64,000 bases of DNA. It comes from Chitinimonas taiwanensis DSM 18899. GTDB taxonomy: Bacteria; Pseudomonadota; Gammaproteobacteria; Burkholderiales; Chitinimonadaceae. The DNA is taken from positions 78,044 to 142,043 of the forward strand of contig NZ_FPKR01000014.1 of assembly GCF_900119825.1 (NCBI RefSeq), given 5' to 3'. The translations under genes and the position numbers were made by a program. Of this stretch, positions 54,247-62,937 are shown piece after piece; the stretch's first letter is position 1; every line of letters begins with the position of its first letter. Under the pieces are notes generated by a model. The model was given only the letters and a program-made list of their open reading frames with translations, searched no databases and was not told the DNA's origin.

Positions 54247-54591
54247 ATGCAATTCCGTTCCCTGCTTCGTATCGCCGCTCCGCTCGCCCTGGCCGCCGCG
54301 CTGACCAGCCCAGCCTTCGCTACCGACAGCAAGACCATGGAAGCCAGCGGCCCAGCCGCCAAGGCAGGTGTGTATGTGGATGACGCTGCCATCACCGCCA
54401 AGGTCAAGGCCGCCCTGCTGAGCGAAAAGGACATCTCCGCCCTGGACGTGAAAGTCAGCACAAAGGAAGGCGTGGTCACCCTGAGCGGTAAGGTCGACAA
54501 GCCGGAAGCCGGTGTGCGTGCACTGCAAGTCGCCTCCGCCGTGGAAGGCGTGAAGAGCGTGCAGAGCGAGCTGCAGGTCGGCACCAACTAA
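54247..54591 (+). CDS. BON-domain periplasmic protein (OsmY-like)
   Basis: A 114-residue exported protein. The signal peptide (LLRIAAPLALAAALTSPAFA) is cut before TDSK, and a single BON domain follows: DDAAITAKVKAALLSEKDI, VSTKEGVVTLSGKVDKPE, and VASAVEGVKSVQSELQV. BON domains bind phospholipid or peptidoglycan surfaces; OsmY and similar proteins stabilise the envelope under stress. AAAGGAA lies ahead of the ATG. Expression should depend on sigma-54 and GlrR, as judged by the promoter and two sites upstream. A strong terminator follows, so it is a single-gene unit. Confidence 0.92.
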   Translation: MQFRSLLRIAAPLALAAALTSPAFATDSKTMEASGPAAKAGVYVDDAAITAKVKAALLSEKDISALDVKVSTKEGVVTLSGKVDKPEAGVRALQVASAVEGVKSVQSELQVGTN

Positions 54592-54663
54592 ACATGCGTT
54601 ACGGGCCAGGCGCCCGTCGCTCCTCTCCCTGTAAGTCGCGTCCGCAAACTGCGCGACCCTTTG

Positions 54664-54690
54664 AGATCGGCCTCGGCCGATCTTTTTTTT
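54664..54690 (+). terminator. Terminator after the BON-domain gene
   Basis: The perfect repeat AGATCGGCC / GGCCGATCT with a two-base loop is followed by eight T in total. Confidence 0.93.
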
Positions 54691-54764
54691 GCCTGCCCGC
54701 TTGCCCTGCCCGGCGCCCGGCCGCTATGGTCGGCCTCCTTGACCACCACACACCAGGCCCGGCA

Positions 54765-55142
54765 ATGCTGCATCACCTGTCCTTCGGCGTGCGCGACCTC
54801 GCGCTATCAGCCGCTTTCTACGACGCGGCGCTACACGCACTCGGTTATCGACGCGTGTTCGAAGATGACGATGCGATCGGCTATGGCGTAGCGGATGGCG
54901 AGGACCTGCTCTGCCTCAAGCATTGCGCCGACGCAGCCGCGCCAGGCGAGGGTTTTCATCTGGCCTTTGCGGCCACCTCGCGCGCCGCGGTCGACCAGTT
55001 CTACGCTGCCGCACTGGCCGTGGGCGGCCAGGATAATGGCCCACCCGGCCTGCGCCCCGACTATGGCCCGCACTATTACGCAGCCTTCCTGATCGACCCT
55101 GACGGTTATCGGATAGAAGCGGTGTGCAAGGCGCCCAGCTAG
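54765..55142 (+). CDS. VOC-family (glyoxalase-like) protein
   Basis: A 125-residue single-unit vicinal-oxygen-chelate protein. It reads MLHHLSFGVRDLALSAAFYD at the start (metal-ligand His 3), a middle GEGFHLAFAATSRAAVDQFY with the second His, and YYAAFLIDPDGYRIEAVCKA at the end with the usual DPDG and Glu. Such proteins include glyoxalase I, antibiotic-resistance and dioxygenase relatives; no substrate can be assigned. It is convergent with the methyltransferase gene, overlapping it by 4 bases. Confidence 0.88.
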   Translation: MLHHLSFGVRDLALSAAFYDAALHALGYRRVFEDDDAIGYGVADGEDLLCLKHCADAAAPGEGFHLAFAATSRAAVDQFYAAALAVGGQDNGPPGLRPDYGPHYYAAFLIDPDGYRIEAVCKAPS

Positions 55143-55855
55143 GCCTTGCGGGCCAGCAGGGCAGCCAGACCGAAGGCGCGCCAGTACTCGGGGCCAGGTA
55201 CTAGGCCTGCCTGCTGCAAGAGTTCAGCGCGCCGTGCGGCGCTGAGTGGATACACATGCTGGCGCAGATGGGCGAAATCGAGCTCCACCCTGTCGCGGCG
55301 GGTCTGGCTGCGGCATTGCTGCTGATACCAGGCCTCAAACAGCTGCTCGAACCCCGCCTCGCCCCGCTCGCCGCCCAGATCGGCCAGCAAGAGCACACCG
55401 CCCGGCCGCAAGGCGGCCGCCAAGGTCTGCAGGTAAGCAGCCTTGCTGCCATCGTCGGGCAGAAAGTGCAACACCAGCAGGCTGGTCGCCGCATCGAAGC
55501 TGGCCGCGGGCAAGGGCTGCTCACTCACCTTGCCGGGCAGCAGCTGCACACGGTCGAGCAAGCCGGCCTCTTCGCAGCGCGCCTGGGCCAGCGCATTCAT
55601 ATCAGCCGAGGGCTCGATGCCGGACAGCTGCCAGCCGGGTGCGGCTGCCGCATAGCGCAGCAGCTCTTCGCCCGTGCCGCTGCCGGCCACCAGCACACGC
55701 GCACTGGCGGGCAGCGTAGCCAGCAAAAGCTCGGTGGATAGCTGGTGCAGGAGTTCGTAGCCGGGAATCAGCGCGCGTATCTTGGCCGAATAGGCGGCGG
55801 CATGGCGCGCGTCGTAGCGCACACCGTTCTGCAAGGTCTCATCCATACGGTTCAC
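55139..55855 (-). CDS. Class I SAM-dependent methyltransferase
   Basis: A 238-residue methyltransferase. The SAM-binding motif I is ARVLVAGSGTGEELLRYA near residue 53, motif II is GIEPSADMNALAQARCEEAG, and motif III/IV region is FDAATSLLVLHFLPDDG near 120. GGVLLLADLGGERG follows. N-terminal RYDARHAAAYSAKIRALIPG resembles the cap helix of small-molecule methyltransferases. The substrate is unknown. The start may be the second Met (three codons on). It sits between the VOC gene and the MocR regulator on the minus strand, 5 bases after the latter, so it may be cotranscribed with it. Confidence 0.88.
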   Translation of the reverse strand: MNRMDETLQNGVRYDARHAAAYSAKIRALIPGYELLHQLSTELLLATLPASARVLVAGSGTGEELLRYAAAAPGWQLSGIEPSADMNALAQARCEEAGLLDRVQLLPGKVSEQPLPAASFDAATSLLVLHFLPDDGSKAAYLQTLAAALRPGGVLLLADLGGERGEAGFEQLFEAWYQQQCRSQTRRDRVELDFAHLRQHVYPLSAARRAELLQQAGLVPGPEYWRAFGLAALLARKA

Positions 55856-55860
55856 GCTAT

Positions 55861-57333
55861 TTAACCGAGTTCGAACAGGGCCTGGCCCTGCTGGCTAGGC
55901 GCCGGACGCCCGGTGTCCAGCTGAGCATGCACCAGCTCGCCCAGGCGGCGCAGCTTGGCTTCCTGCACGGCACTCCAGGGCTCGCCCGCGCACAGGCGCA
56001 GATAGTTGCGGTAGGCATTGCGCGCCGAGAACAGCGGGCCGGGCGCAAAGCTGATGTCTTCCTCGACCGAGGCCTGCAAGAGCCGCGTGCTGTCCGCACC
56101 GGCCGGCAGCTCTATCCAGCACATATAGCTGCCCTGCGGACGGGTCCAGCGCGTACCGGCCGGGAAGTAGCGCGCCAGGCCATCGTGCAGGCGGGCCATC
56201 TGCTCGGCACACATGCGGCGCAGACGGCGCATATGCAGATCGTAGCCGCCGCTTTCCAGAAAGCGTGCCAGCGTGGCTTGCGTAATGGCCGGCGTGGAGA
56301 AGGTATTGATGTATTTGAGGATCTCCACCCGCGAACGGTAGCGGCCAGGCGCAATCCAGCCTACGCGCATGCCGGGCGCCACCAGCTTGGTGTAGCTGGC
56401 CACGTACAGCACATTGCCGTCCTCATCGAAGGCCTTGGCCGGGCGCGGACGCTCGCGGCCTTGGTAGAACTCGCCGTAGATATCGTCCTCGATCAGCGGC
56501 ACTTTGCGCTCGGCCAAGAGGCGCACCAGCTGCTGCTTGGCCTCATCGCTCATCAGGCTGCCGGTAGGGTTGCTGAAATTGGGCATCAACACACAGGCTG
56601 CCACGGCACCATCGCGAGTGGCCAGGTCCAACGCGGCCAGCGAGATGCCGCGCTCGGGGTCGGTGGGAATCTCGAGCGCCTTCAAGCCCATCGATTCGAA
56701 CAGCTGCAAGAGACCGAAATAGGTCGGCGATTCGACCGCCACCACATCGCCGGGCTGGGTGGTAGCACGCAGGGCAAGATTGAGCGCCTCGATGCCACCG
56801 GCGGTGATCTGCACATCATCGGGGCTGAGCCGCCCACCCCATTCCATTGCATGGCGCGCCACCTGGCGGCGCAGCACTTCCAGCCCACGCGTGCCGCCGT
56901 ATTCGGACAGCAGATTGGGCGATTGCTTGAGTGCCTCGTTCATCAGCCTCTGCAGCTGGCTGTTCGGAAAGCACTCCGGCGCCATCACCGCATAGCAGAA
57001 GCCATGCTGGCGACCACGGGTCAGCTGCAGATAGTCCCATAGGCGTTTATTGACGGTGACTTCAGCCGGCTGGCTGGACGGGCGCGATGGTGGTGGTGGC
57101 TCCACCAGCTTCTGGCGCACAAAGAAACCCGACTGGGGCCGCGCCTCGATCAGGCCGCGATCTTCCAGCACGCGGAAGGCTTCGGTGACGGTGGACAGGC
57201 TGACGCCACGCCGGTCACGCAGCTCGCGCAGGCTGGGCAGGCGCTCGCCGGCGCGCAAGGTGCCGGCCGCCACCATGGCGGCAATCTCGTCGGCAAGGGC
57301 CAGATATAGGGTAGTGCTGCGGGCGCTGGTCAT
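55861..57333 (-). CDS. MocR-type (GntR/aminotransferase) transcriptional regulator
   Basis: A 490-residue chimeric regulator. The N-terminal winged helix (residues 1-75: LRAGERLPSLRELRDRRGVS, LSTVTEAFRVLEDRGLIEAR) is GntR-type. A proline-rich linker leads to a fold-type I aminotransferase domain (about 110-475) with NFSNPTGSLM, DDIYGEFYQG and the PLP lysine K316 in YVASYTKLVAPGMRVGW. Such proteins bind direct repeats upstream of the gene they control and sense a PLP adduct. It is divergent from a DUF2917 gene, and repeats lie between them, so that gene is the probable target. The start is at MTSARST because the winged helix begins there. Confidence 0.92.
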   Translation of the reverse strand: MTSARSTTLYLALADEIAAMVAAGTLRAGERLPSLRELRDRRGVSLSTVTEAFRVLEDRGLIEARPQSGFFVRQKLVEPPPPSRPSSQPAEVTVNKRLWDYLQLTRGRQHGFCYAVMAPECFPNSQLQRLMNEALKQSPNLLSEYGGTRGLEVLRRQVARHAMEWGGRLSPDDVQITAGGIEALNLALRATTQPGDVVAVESPTYFGLLQLFESMGLKALEIPTDPERGISLAALDLATRDGAVAACVLMPNFSNPTGSLMSDEAKQQLVRLLAERKVPLIEDDIYGEFYQGRERPRPAKAFDEDGNVLYVASYTKLVAPGMRVGWIAPGRYRSRVEILKYINTFSTPAITQATLARFLESGGYDLHMRRLRRMCAEQMARLHDGLARYFPAGTRWTRPQGSYMCWIELPAGADSTRLLQASVEEDISFAPGPLFSARNAYRNYLRLCAGEPWSAVQEAKLRRLGELVHAQLDTGRPAPSQQGQALFELG

Positions 57334-57391
57334 GGTGGCGCAATCAAAGTGGCGGGCCCGGCTATCTTGCGCTGCAAGCCGGTGCAGGGCC

Positions 57392-57472
57392 AAGGAACAG
57401 TTGGGGGGCAAAACGACCGTGACAGTTGGCGCTGGCGGCCAGCTGTTCTGCCCGAAACAGGAACAGTCTGGG
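57392..57472. promoter_or_regulatory. Repeated AGGAACAGT-type sites in the MocR/DUF2917 intergenic region
   Basis: AAGGAACAGTTGGGG (57392-57406) and AGGAACAGTCTGGG (57459-57472) are near-identical direct repeats. A related inverted copy, CCAGCTGTTCTG, lies at 57439-57450, and ACAGTTGG occurs once more at about 57422. MocR regulators typically bind such direct repeats, so this is the likely operator. The core promoter of either gene is not obvious. Confidence 0.6.
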
Positions 57473-57535
57473 CCTAAAAACCCTGCCGGGCTGCGCGTAA
57501 TCTGGCCAGCATCAACCACCGCCAGGAGCGCCGCC

Positions 57536-57814
57536 ATGCAACAGTCCTACCGTCTCAGCAAGGAATCCTTACTGACGCTGCCTACGCGCGCCGGCAGCTG
57601 CATTGCGGTGGAAAGTGGCGTGATCTGGTTCACCGCCGCGGGCGCCGATATCGTGCTGGGGCGTGGTCATAGCTACCAGCTGGCACAGGACGAGGCGCTG
57701 CTGATCCAGGCGCTGGCCGATACGCACTTCAGCCTGCGTAGTGAAGCGCGCACACCCAACCTACCGCTGCGCCTGGCCAATCTGTTCGGCCGTAACAAGC
57801 TGCTCAGCCACTGA
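57536..57814 (+). CDS. DUF2917 protein
   Basis: A 92-residue protein of the DUF2917 family, in the wording ESLLTLPTRAGSCIAVESGV, IWFTAAGADIVLGRGHSYQL, and LLIQALADTHFSLR. AGGAG lies 7 bases before the ATG. It is predicted all-beta and cytosolic; no function is established. Divergent from the MocR-type regulator, which probably controls it. It ends 17 bases before the convergent spoVR gene. Confidence 0.85.
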   Translation: MQQSYRLSKESLLTLPTRAGSCIAVESGVIWFTAAGADIVLGRGHSYQLAQDEALLIQALADTHFSLRSEARTPNLPLRLANLFGRNKLLSH

Positions 57815-57831
57815 AACCGGCACGCCACCGC

Positions 57832-59406
57832 CTACTGGCCGTGGCGTTTTTCCAGCTTGCAGTCATAGCTGAGTATCACCCGCCCTTCGGGGTCACAGCT
57901 TTCCAGCTTGACCGAGAAACCCCACAGCCGCGCGATATGCTTGAGCACCTCGTGTACGCTATTGGCCAGCGGGCGGCGGTTGTGCTGGGTGTGGCGCAGC
58001 GTCAAGGCGCGGTCGCCGCGGGTGTTCACATCCCAGATCTGGATATTCGGCTCGCGATTGCCGAGGTTGTACTGGTCGGCCAGCTTCTGACGTATCGCGC
58101 GGTAGCCGGCATCGTCATGAATCGCGCTCACCTCCAGCTGTGCCTCCTGGTCGTCGTCGCGCACCGCGAACAGGCGAAAATCACGGATCAGCTTGGGCGA
58201 TAGATACTGGGCGATAAAGCTCTCGTCCTTGAAGTTACGCATGGCGAACTCCAGCGCCGGCCGCCACGGCGTGCCGGCCAGATCGGGGAACCAGAAGCGG
58301 TCCTCCTCGGTAGGCTGCTCGCAGATGCGCTTGATATCGGTGTACATGGCAAAGCCCAGCGCATACGGGTTGATGCCCGAGTACCAGCGGCTGGTGACCG
58401 GCGGCTGGTAGACCACATTGGTGTGCGAATGGAGGAACTCCATGATCGCGCCATCGGTGAGCAGGCCCTCGTCATACATCCGATTCATGATCGTGTAATG
58501 CCAGAAGGTCGCCCAGCCCTCGTTCATCACCTGGGTCTGGCGCTGCGGGTAGAAATACTGCGCCACCTTGCGCACGATGCGCACGATCTCGCGCTGCCAG
58601 GGGTCGAGCAGCGGGGCGAATTTCTCGATGAAGTAGAGCAGGTTTTCCTGCGGCTCTTCCGGAAAGCGGCGGCTGACGGCCTTTTCCGCTTCCTCATGCC
58701 GGCGCGGCAGCGTGCGCCACAGCTCATTCACCTGGCTTTGCAGATAGTCGGCCCGCTCGGCCTGGCGCGCCTGTTCCTCCGCCACCGAAAGCTTGGGCGG
58801 GCGCTTGTAGCGATCCACGCCGTAGTTCATCAGGGCATGACAGCTGTCCAGCAGCTCCTCCACCGCATCCACGCCATAACGTTCCTCGCATTTGCGGATG
58901 TACTGCCGCGCAAATACCAAGTAGTCGATGATGGCCGAGGCATCGGTCCAGGCTCGGAACAGGTAGTTGCCCTTGAAGAAACTGTTGTGCCCGAAGGCCG
59001 CATGGGCGATCACCAGCGCCTGCATGGTGATCGAGTTCTCTTCCATCAGATAGGAAATGCAGGGACTGGAGTTGATGACGATCTCGTAGGCCAGCCCCAT
59101 CTGGCCACGCTTATAGCCTTTCTCCGTACTGAGAAAGTGTTTGCCATAGCTCCAGTGGTGGTACATAACCGGCATGCCGACCGAGGCATAGGCATCCATC
59201 ATCTGCTCGGCGGTGATGATCTCGAGCTGGTTCGGATAGGTATCGAGGCCGAAATCGGTAGCGATGCGGCTGATCTCCTTGTAGTAGCGATCAATCAGTT
59301 CAAACGTCCATTCCGAACCAGTGGACAGCGGCCCCTTGGCCGGCGGCTCGGCTTTCTTGCGACTACGTTTCCTGCTCTCGGCAGGCGCGGGGGCGATCTC
59401 GCTCAT
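57832..59406 (-). CDS. spoVR: SpoVR family protein (YcgB)
   Basis: A 524-residue protein of the SpoVR/YcgB family. Characteristic text: PVMYHHWSYGKHF near residue 82, GLAYEIVINSSPCISYLMEEN near 105, FGHNSFFKGNYLFRAWTDA near 142, TQVMNEGWATFWHYTIMNRMYDEG near 295, and INPYALGFAMYTDIKRI near 345. The family is widespread but biochemically uncharacterised. Its N-terminal 35 residues are a basic extension (SRKRSRKKAE). It starts in an overlap (ATGA) with the yeaH-type gene and belongs to the prkA-yeaH-spoVR operon, a conserved trio tied to stationary phase and nitrogen or stress responses. Confidence 0.95.
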   Translation of the reverse strand: MSEIAPAPAESRKRSRKKAEPPAKGPLSTGSEWTFELIDRYYKEISRIATDFGLDTYPNQLEIITAEQMMDAYASVGMPVMYHHWSYGKHFLSTEKGYKRGQMGLAYEIVINSSPCISYLMEENSITMQALVIAHAAFGHNSFFKGNYLFRAWTDASAIIDYLVFARQYIRKCEERYGVDAVEELLDSCHALMNYGVDRYKRPPKLSVAEEQARQAERADYLQSQVNELWRTLPRRHEEAEKAVSRRFPEEPQENLLYFIEKFAPLLDPWQREIVRIVRKVAQYFYPQRQTQVMNEGWATFWHYTIMNRMYDEGLLTDGAIMEFLHSHTNVVYQPPVTSRWYSGINPYALGFAMYTDIKRICEQPTEEDRFWFPDLAGTPWRPALEFAMRNFKDESFIAQYLSPKLIRDFRLFAVRDDDQEAQLEVSAIHDDAGYRAIRQKLADQYNLGNREPNIQIWDVNTRGDRALTLRHTQHNRRPLANSVHEVLKHIARLWGFSVKLESCDPEGRVILSYDCKLEKRHGQ

Positions 59407-60674
59407 GTATGGCTCACCGTCTTCTTGAACAGGTCGCGGAACACCGGATAGATATCGGCCGGCGACTGGATCTTGCGCATGGCGAAGTGGCTGCAGGCCT
59501 CCCTCACCTGCTCGTATTCGGCCCACAGATTCTGCGGCTCGCCCTCGGTGATCTCGATATAGGCGTAGTACTGCACCAGGGGCAGGATGTCGCCCAGCAG
59601 GATGTCCTTGCACACCACCGAATCGCTATCCCAGTTATCGCCGTCCGAAGCCTGGGCGATGTAGATATTCCAATCATTGGTGGGAAAGCGCTCAGCAATG
59701 ATCTGGTGTACGAGCTTGAGCGCCGAGCTGACCACGGTGCCGCCGGTATCGCGCGCATGGAAAAAATCATGCTCGTTCACCTCGGCCGCCTGGGTGTGGT
59801 GGCGCACGAATACCACCTCGATCTTTTCGTAAGCGCGGGTCAGGAACAGGTAGAGCAGAATGAAGAAGCGCTTGGCCGTGTCCTTCTTCTGCTCATCCAT
59901 CGAGCCCGAGACATCCATCACGCAAAACATCACTGCCTGGGTATGCGGGCGCGGCACCCGCACGCGGTTGCTGTAGCGCAGATCGAAGGGGTCGATAAAT
60001 GGAATGCCGATGATGCGGGTCTTAAGCAGGCGGATTTCCTCGCGCAAGGCCTTCACCGCGGGGTCGCTCTCGTCGTGCTTTTCCAGCAGCTCATCCAGCT
60101 CTTCACGCGCTTCGTTCATGCGCGCCATCGGTCCGGCAGTCAGGGCAATGCGCCGCCCCAGCGCGCCCTTAAGCGAGCGCACTACATCGATATTCGAGGG
60201 CGTGCCATCAGTGCTGTAGCCCGCACGCACCTGCTTGAAGGCTTCGGTCGCGGTCAGCTGGGTCTTGACCAGATTGGGCAGCTCGAGGTCTTCGAAGAAG
60301 AAATTGAGGAATTCCTCGCGGCTGAGCTCGAACACGAAATCGTCTTCGCCTTCCCCATCCTGCGAGGCCTTGCCCGAGCCGCCCTTGCCGCCATTCTCAT
60401 CCGGGCGGTCGATATGATCGCCCTTCTGGTATTCCTTATTGCCAGGATGAACCGTTTCCCAGACCCCGCCGCGCGCATGGCCAAACACCGGCTCCGACAC
60501 GTCCTTGACCGGGATGGAGACCTTCTCGCCACTCTCGATATCGGTGATCGAGCGGCCCTTGACTGCACGGGTCACCGCTTCCTTGATCTGGCCCTTGAAG
60601 CGGCGCAGAAAGCGCTCGCGGTTGATAGCAGATTTGTTCTTGCCGTTGAGCCGGCGGTCGATCAGATGAACCAT
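59403..60674 (-). CDS. yeaH: YeaH/YhbH family protein (DUF444, VWA-like)
   Basis: A 423-residue protein of the DUF444 family. The N-terminus (MVHLIDRRLNGKNKSAINRE) and LRYSNRVRVPRPHTQAVMFC are conserved, and a von Willebrand type A fold carries the metal-site motif CVMDVSGSMDEQKKDTAKRF near residues 248-267, later RDTGGTVVSSALKLV. An acidic and Gly-rich insert (about 95-112) separates the N-terminal part. It sits between prkA and spoVR; the trio is a conserved unit in which YeaH works with the PrkA kinase. The spoVR start overlaps its stop. Confidence 0.95.
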   Translation of the reverse strand: MVHLIDRRLNGKNKSAINRERFLRRFKGQIKEAVTRAVKGRSITDIESGEKVSIPVKDVSEPVFGHARGGVWETVHPGNKEYQKGDHIDRPDENGGKGGSGKASQDGEGEDDFVFELSREEFLNFFFEDLELPNLVKTQLTATEAFKQVRAGYSTDGTPSNIDVVRSLKGALGRRIALTAGPMARMNEAREELDELLEKHDESDPAVKALREEIRLLKTRIIGIPFIDPFDLRYSNRVRVPRPHTQAVMFCVMDVSGSMDEQKKDTAKRFFILLYLFLTRAYEKIEVVFVRHHTQAAEVNEHDFFHARDTGGTVVSSALKLVHQIIAERFPTNDWNIYIAQASDGDNWDSDSVVCKDILLGDILPLVQYYAYIEITEGEPQNLWAEYEQVREACSHFAMRKIQSPADIYPVFRDLFKKTVSHT

Positions 60675-60716
60675 GGTGGCTCCCGTGAAAGTGCGTCACG
60701 CACGCAGCGTTGCCGA

Positions 60717-60748
60717 CGGCGAACCTGGCGCAACAATACGGTTCGCCG
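60717..60748. promoter_or_regulatory. Hairpin between prkA and yeaH
   Basis: CGGCGAACC and GGTTCGCCG form a perfect nine-base-pair stem around a 14-base loop in the 91-base gap between prkA and yeaH. No T run follows, so it is more likely an mRNA-processing or stabilising hairpin than a terminator. Confidence 0.5.
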
Positions 60749-60765
60749 CAGCGGCCACTCTCACC

Positions 60766-62688
60766 CTATGAAGACTTGCGCACGCGCAGGTACCAGTCGC
60801 ACAAGAGCCTTACCTGCTTGGCCGTATAGCCCTTCTGCACCATGCGGTTCACGAAATCCTCATGCTTCTTGGCGTCTTCATTGCTGCCCTTGGCATTGAA
60901 GGAAATCACCGGCAGCAGCTCCTCGGTATTGGAGAACATCTTCTTCTCGATCACCGCGCGCAGCTTCTCATAGCTGGTCCAGGTCGGATTCTTGCCGGCA
61001 TTATTGGCGCGCGCCCGAAGCACGAAATTGACGATCTCGTTGCGGAAATCCTTGGGATTACTGATCCCAGCTGGCTTCTCGATCTTCTCCAGCTCGTTGT
61101 TCAGCGCATTGCGATCAAAGCTTTCGCCGGTATCCGGGTCACGGTATTCCTGGTCCTGAATCCAGAAGTCGGCAAAGGTCACATAGCGGTCGAATATGTT
61201 CTGCCCGTACTCGGAATAGCTCTCCAGATAGGCGGTCTGGATTTCCTTGCCGATGAACTCGACATAGCGCCCGGCCAGATACTCCTTGATATAGGCGAGG
61301 TATTTCTGTTCGGTCTCGGGCGCGAACTGTTCGCGCTCCACCTGCTGCTCCAGCACATACAGCAGGTGCACCGGATTGGCGGCCACTTCCGAGTGGTCAA
61401 AGTTGAATACCTTGGACAGGATCTTGAACGCCCAGCGCGTGGACAGACCATCCATGCCCTCGTCCACACCAGCAAAATCGCGGTACTCCTGAATCGACTT
61501 TGCCTTCGGATCGGTGTCCTTCAGGTTCTCACCGTCATACACCAGCATCTTGGAGAAAATGCTCGAGTTCTCCGGCTCCTTCAGCCGCGACAAAATCGAG
61601 AACTGCGACATCATCTTCAGCGTGCCCGGCGCACAAGGTGCTTGATGCAGCGACGAGTTGCGCACCAGCTTCTCGTAGATCTTCACCTCTTCGCTGACAC
61701 GCAGGCAGTACGGCACCTTGACGATATAGATACGGTCGAGGAAGGCCTCGTTATTCTTATTGTTCTTGAACTGCTTCCATTCCGACTCATTCGAGTGGGC
61801 CAGCACGATGCCATCGAAGGGAATGGCCCCGAAACCCTCGGTTCCCTTGAAATTGCCCTCCTGAGTCGCCGTCAGCAAGGGGTGCAACACCTTGATCGGT
61901 GCTTTGAACATTTCCACGAATTCCAACAAGCCCTGATTGGCCAGGCACAGACCGCCCGAGTAGCTATACGCATCCGGATCATCCTGCGCATATTTCTCCA
62001 GCTTGCGGATATCCACCTTGCCAGTCAGTGAGCTGATGTCCTGATTGTTCTCATCACCGGGCTCGGTCTTGGCCACCGCGATCTGCTTGAGCACCGAGGG
62101 ATAGCGCTTGACGACGCGGAACTGGTCAATATCCCCATTGAATTCCTGTAAGCGCTTAACCGCCCAAGGACTGGGAATGCATTTCAGATAGCGGCGCGGA
62201 ATACCAAACTGCTCTTCCAGAATCGGCCCATCCTCGCTGCCATTGAACAAGCCCAGCGGCGACTCATTGACCGGACTGCCTTTCACGCAATAGAACGGCA
62301 CCCGCTCCATCAACTCCTTGAGCTTTTCCGCAATCGAAGACTTACCGCCGCCCACCGGCCCGAGCAGATAGAGAATCTGCTTACGCTCTTCCAGGCCCTG
62401 GGCAGCATGGCGGAAGTAGGACACTACCTGCTCAATCACCTCTTCCATGCCATAGAACTCGCGGAAGGCTGGATAGACGCGGATCACCTTGTTCGCAAAC
62501 ACCCGGCTCAGGCGCGAGTCATTGCGGGTATCCACCATCTCCGGCTCACCAATGGCCAGCAACATGCGTTCAGGCGCAGTGGCGTAAGCACCGGGGTCGC
62601 GTTTGCACAGTTCCAGGTATTCCCGCAGGCTCATTTCCTCCTCGCGGGTTCGATCATAACGGGCGCTGAAGTTGGCGAAGATATCCAT
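60766..62688 (-). CDS. prkA: PrkA-family serine protein kinase (YeaG)
   Basis: A 640-residue kinase. The PrkA AAA+ domain lies in the first 390 residues with Walker A LLGPVGGGKSSIAEKL (GPVGGGKS at 110-117) and AIPFDGIVLAHSNESEW; the C-terminal PrkA domain (about 400-640) includes RWAFKILSKVFNFDHSEVAA and WIQDQEYRDPDTGESFDRN. Length matches E. coli YeaG (644). It is the first gene of the prkA-yeaH-spoVR operon, linked in enterobacteria to nitrogen starvation and stationary-phase survival. GAGGG lies ahead of the ATG. Confidence 0.96.
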   Translation of the reverse strand: MDIFANFSARYDRTREEEMSLREYLELCKRDPGAYATAPERMLLAIGEPEMVDTRNDSRLSRVFANKVIRVYPAFREFYGMEEVIEQVVSYFRHAAQGLEERKQILYLLGPVGGGKSSIAEKLKELMERVPFYCVKGSPVNESPLGLFNGSEDGPILEEQFGIPRRYLKCIPSPWAVKRLQEFNGDIDQFRVVKRYPSVLKQIAVAKTEPGDENNQDISSLTGKVDIRKLEKYAQDDPDAYSYSGGLCLANQGLLEFVEMFKAPIKVLHPLLTATQEGNFKGTEGFGAIPFDGIVLAHSNESEWKQFKNNKNNEAFLDRIYIVKVPYCLRVSEEVKIYEKLVRNSSLHQAPCAPGTLKMMSQFSILSRLKEPENSSIFSKMLVYDGENLKDTDPKAKSIQEYRDFAGVDEGMDGLSTRWAFKILSKVFNFDHSEVAANPVHLLYVLEQQVEREQFAPETEQKYLAYIKEYLAGRYVEFIGKEIQTAYLESYSEYGQNIFDRYVTFADFWIQDQEYRDPDTGESFDRNALNNELEKIEKPAGISNPKDFRNEIVNFVLRARANNAGKNPTWTSYEKLRAVIEKKMFSNTEELLPVISFNAKGSNEDAKKHEDFVNRMVQKGYTAKQVRLLCDWYLRVRKSS

Positions 62689-62878
62689 GGCGATCCCTCT
62701 TTGCTAGGCACGACGAAGAAGCGGTATACGTTTGGGACACAGCGCGGCGAAAAGTTCGCGCAGCAATTGGGCGAGGTTTTATGCTTGGGTTAAGGGTCTG
62801 ATTTCGGTATAGCACATGGCTTCCGCACGGCTATCCATGATTCCCGCCACCGCTTAGCCAGGTAGGAGCACTTGCCAG

Positions 62879-62894
62879 GAGAACGTACGTTCTC
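62879..62894. promoter_or_regulatory. Palindromic operator, SOS-box like
   Basis: GAGAACGTACGTTCTC is a perfect 16-base palindrome 43 bases ahead of the LexA-like start codon. Its core GAAC-N4-GTTC equals the Bacillus-type SOS box, not the enterobacterial CTGT-N8-ACAG. Autoregulation by the adjacent repressor is the simple reading. Confidence 0.75.
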
Positions 62895-62937
62895 TAAAGT
62901 AAAGGTGTCATTTTTGGCCTATCCCGCTTGAGCTCGC

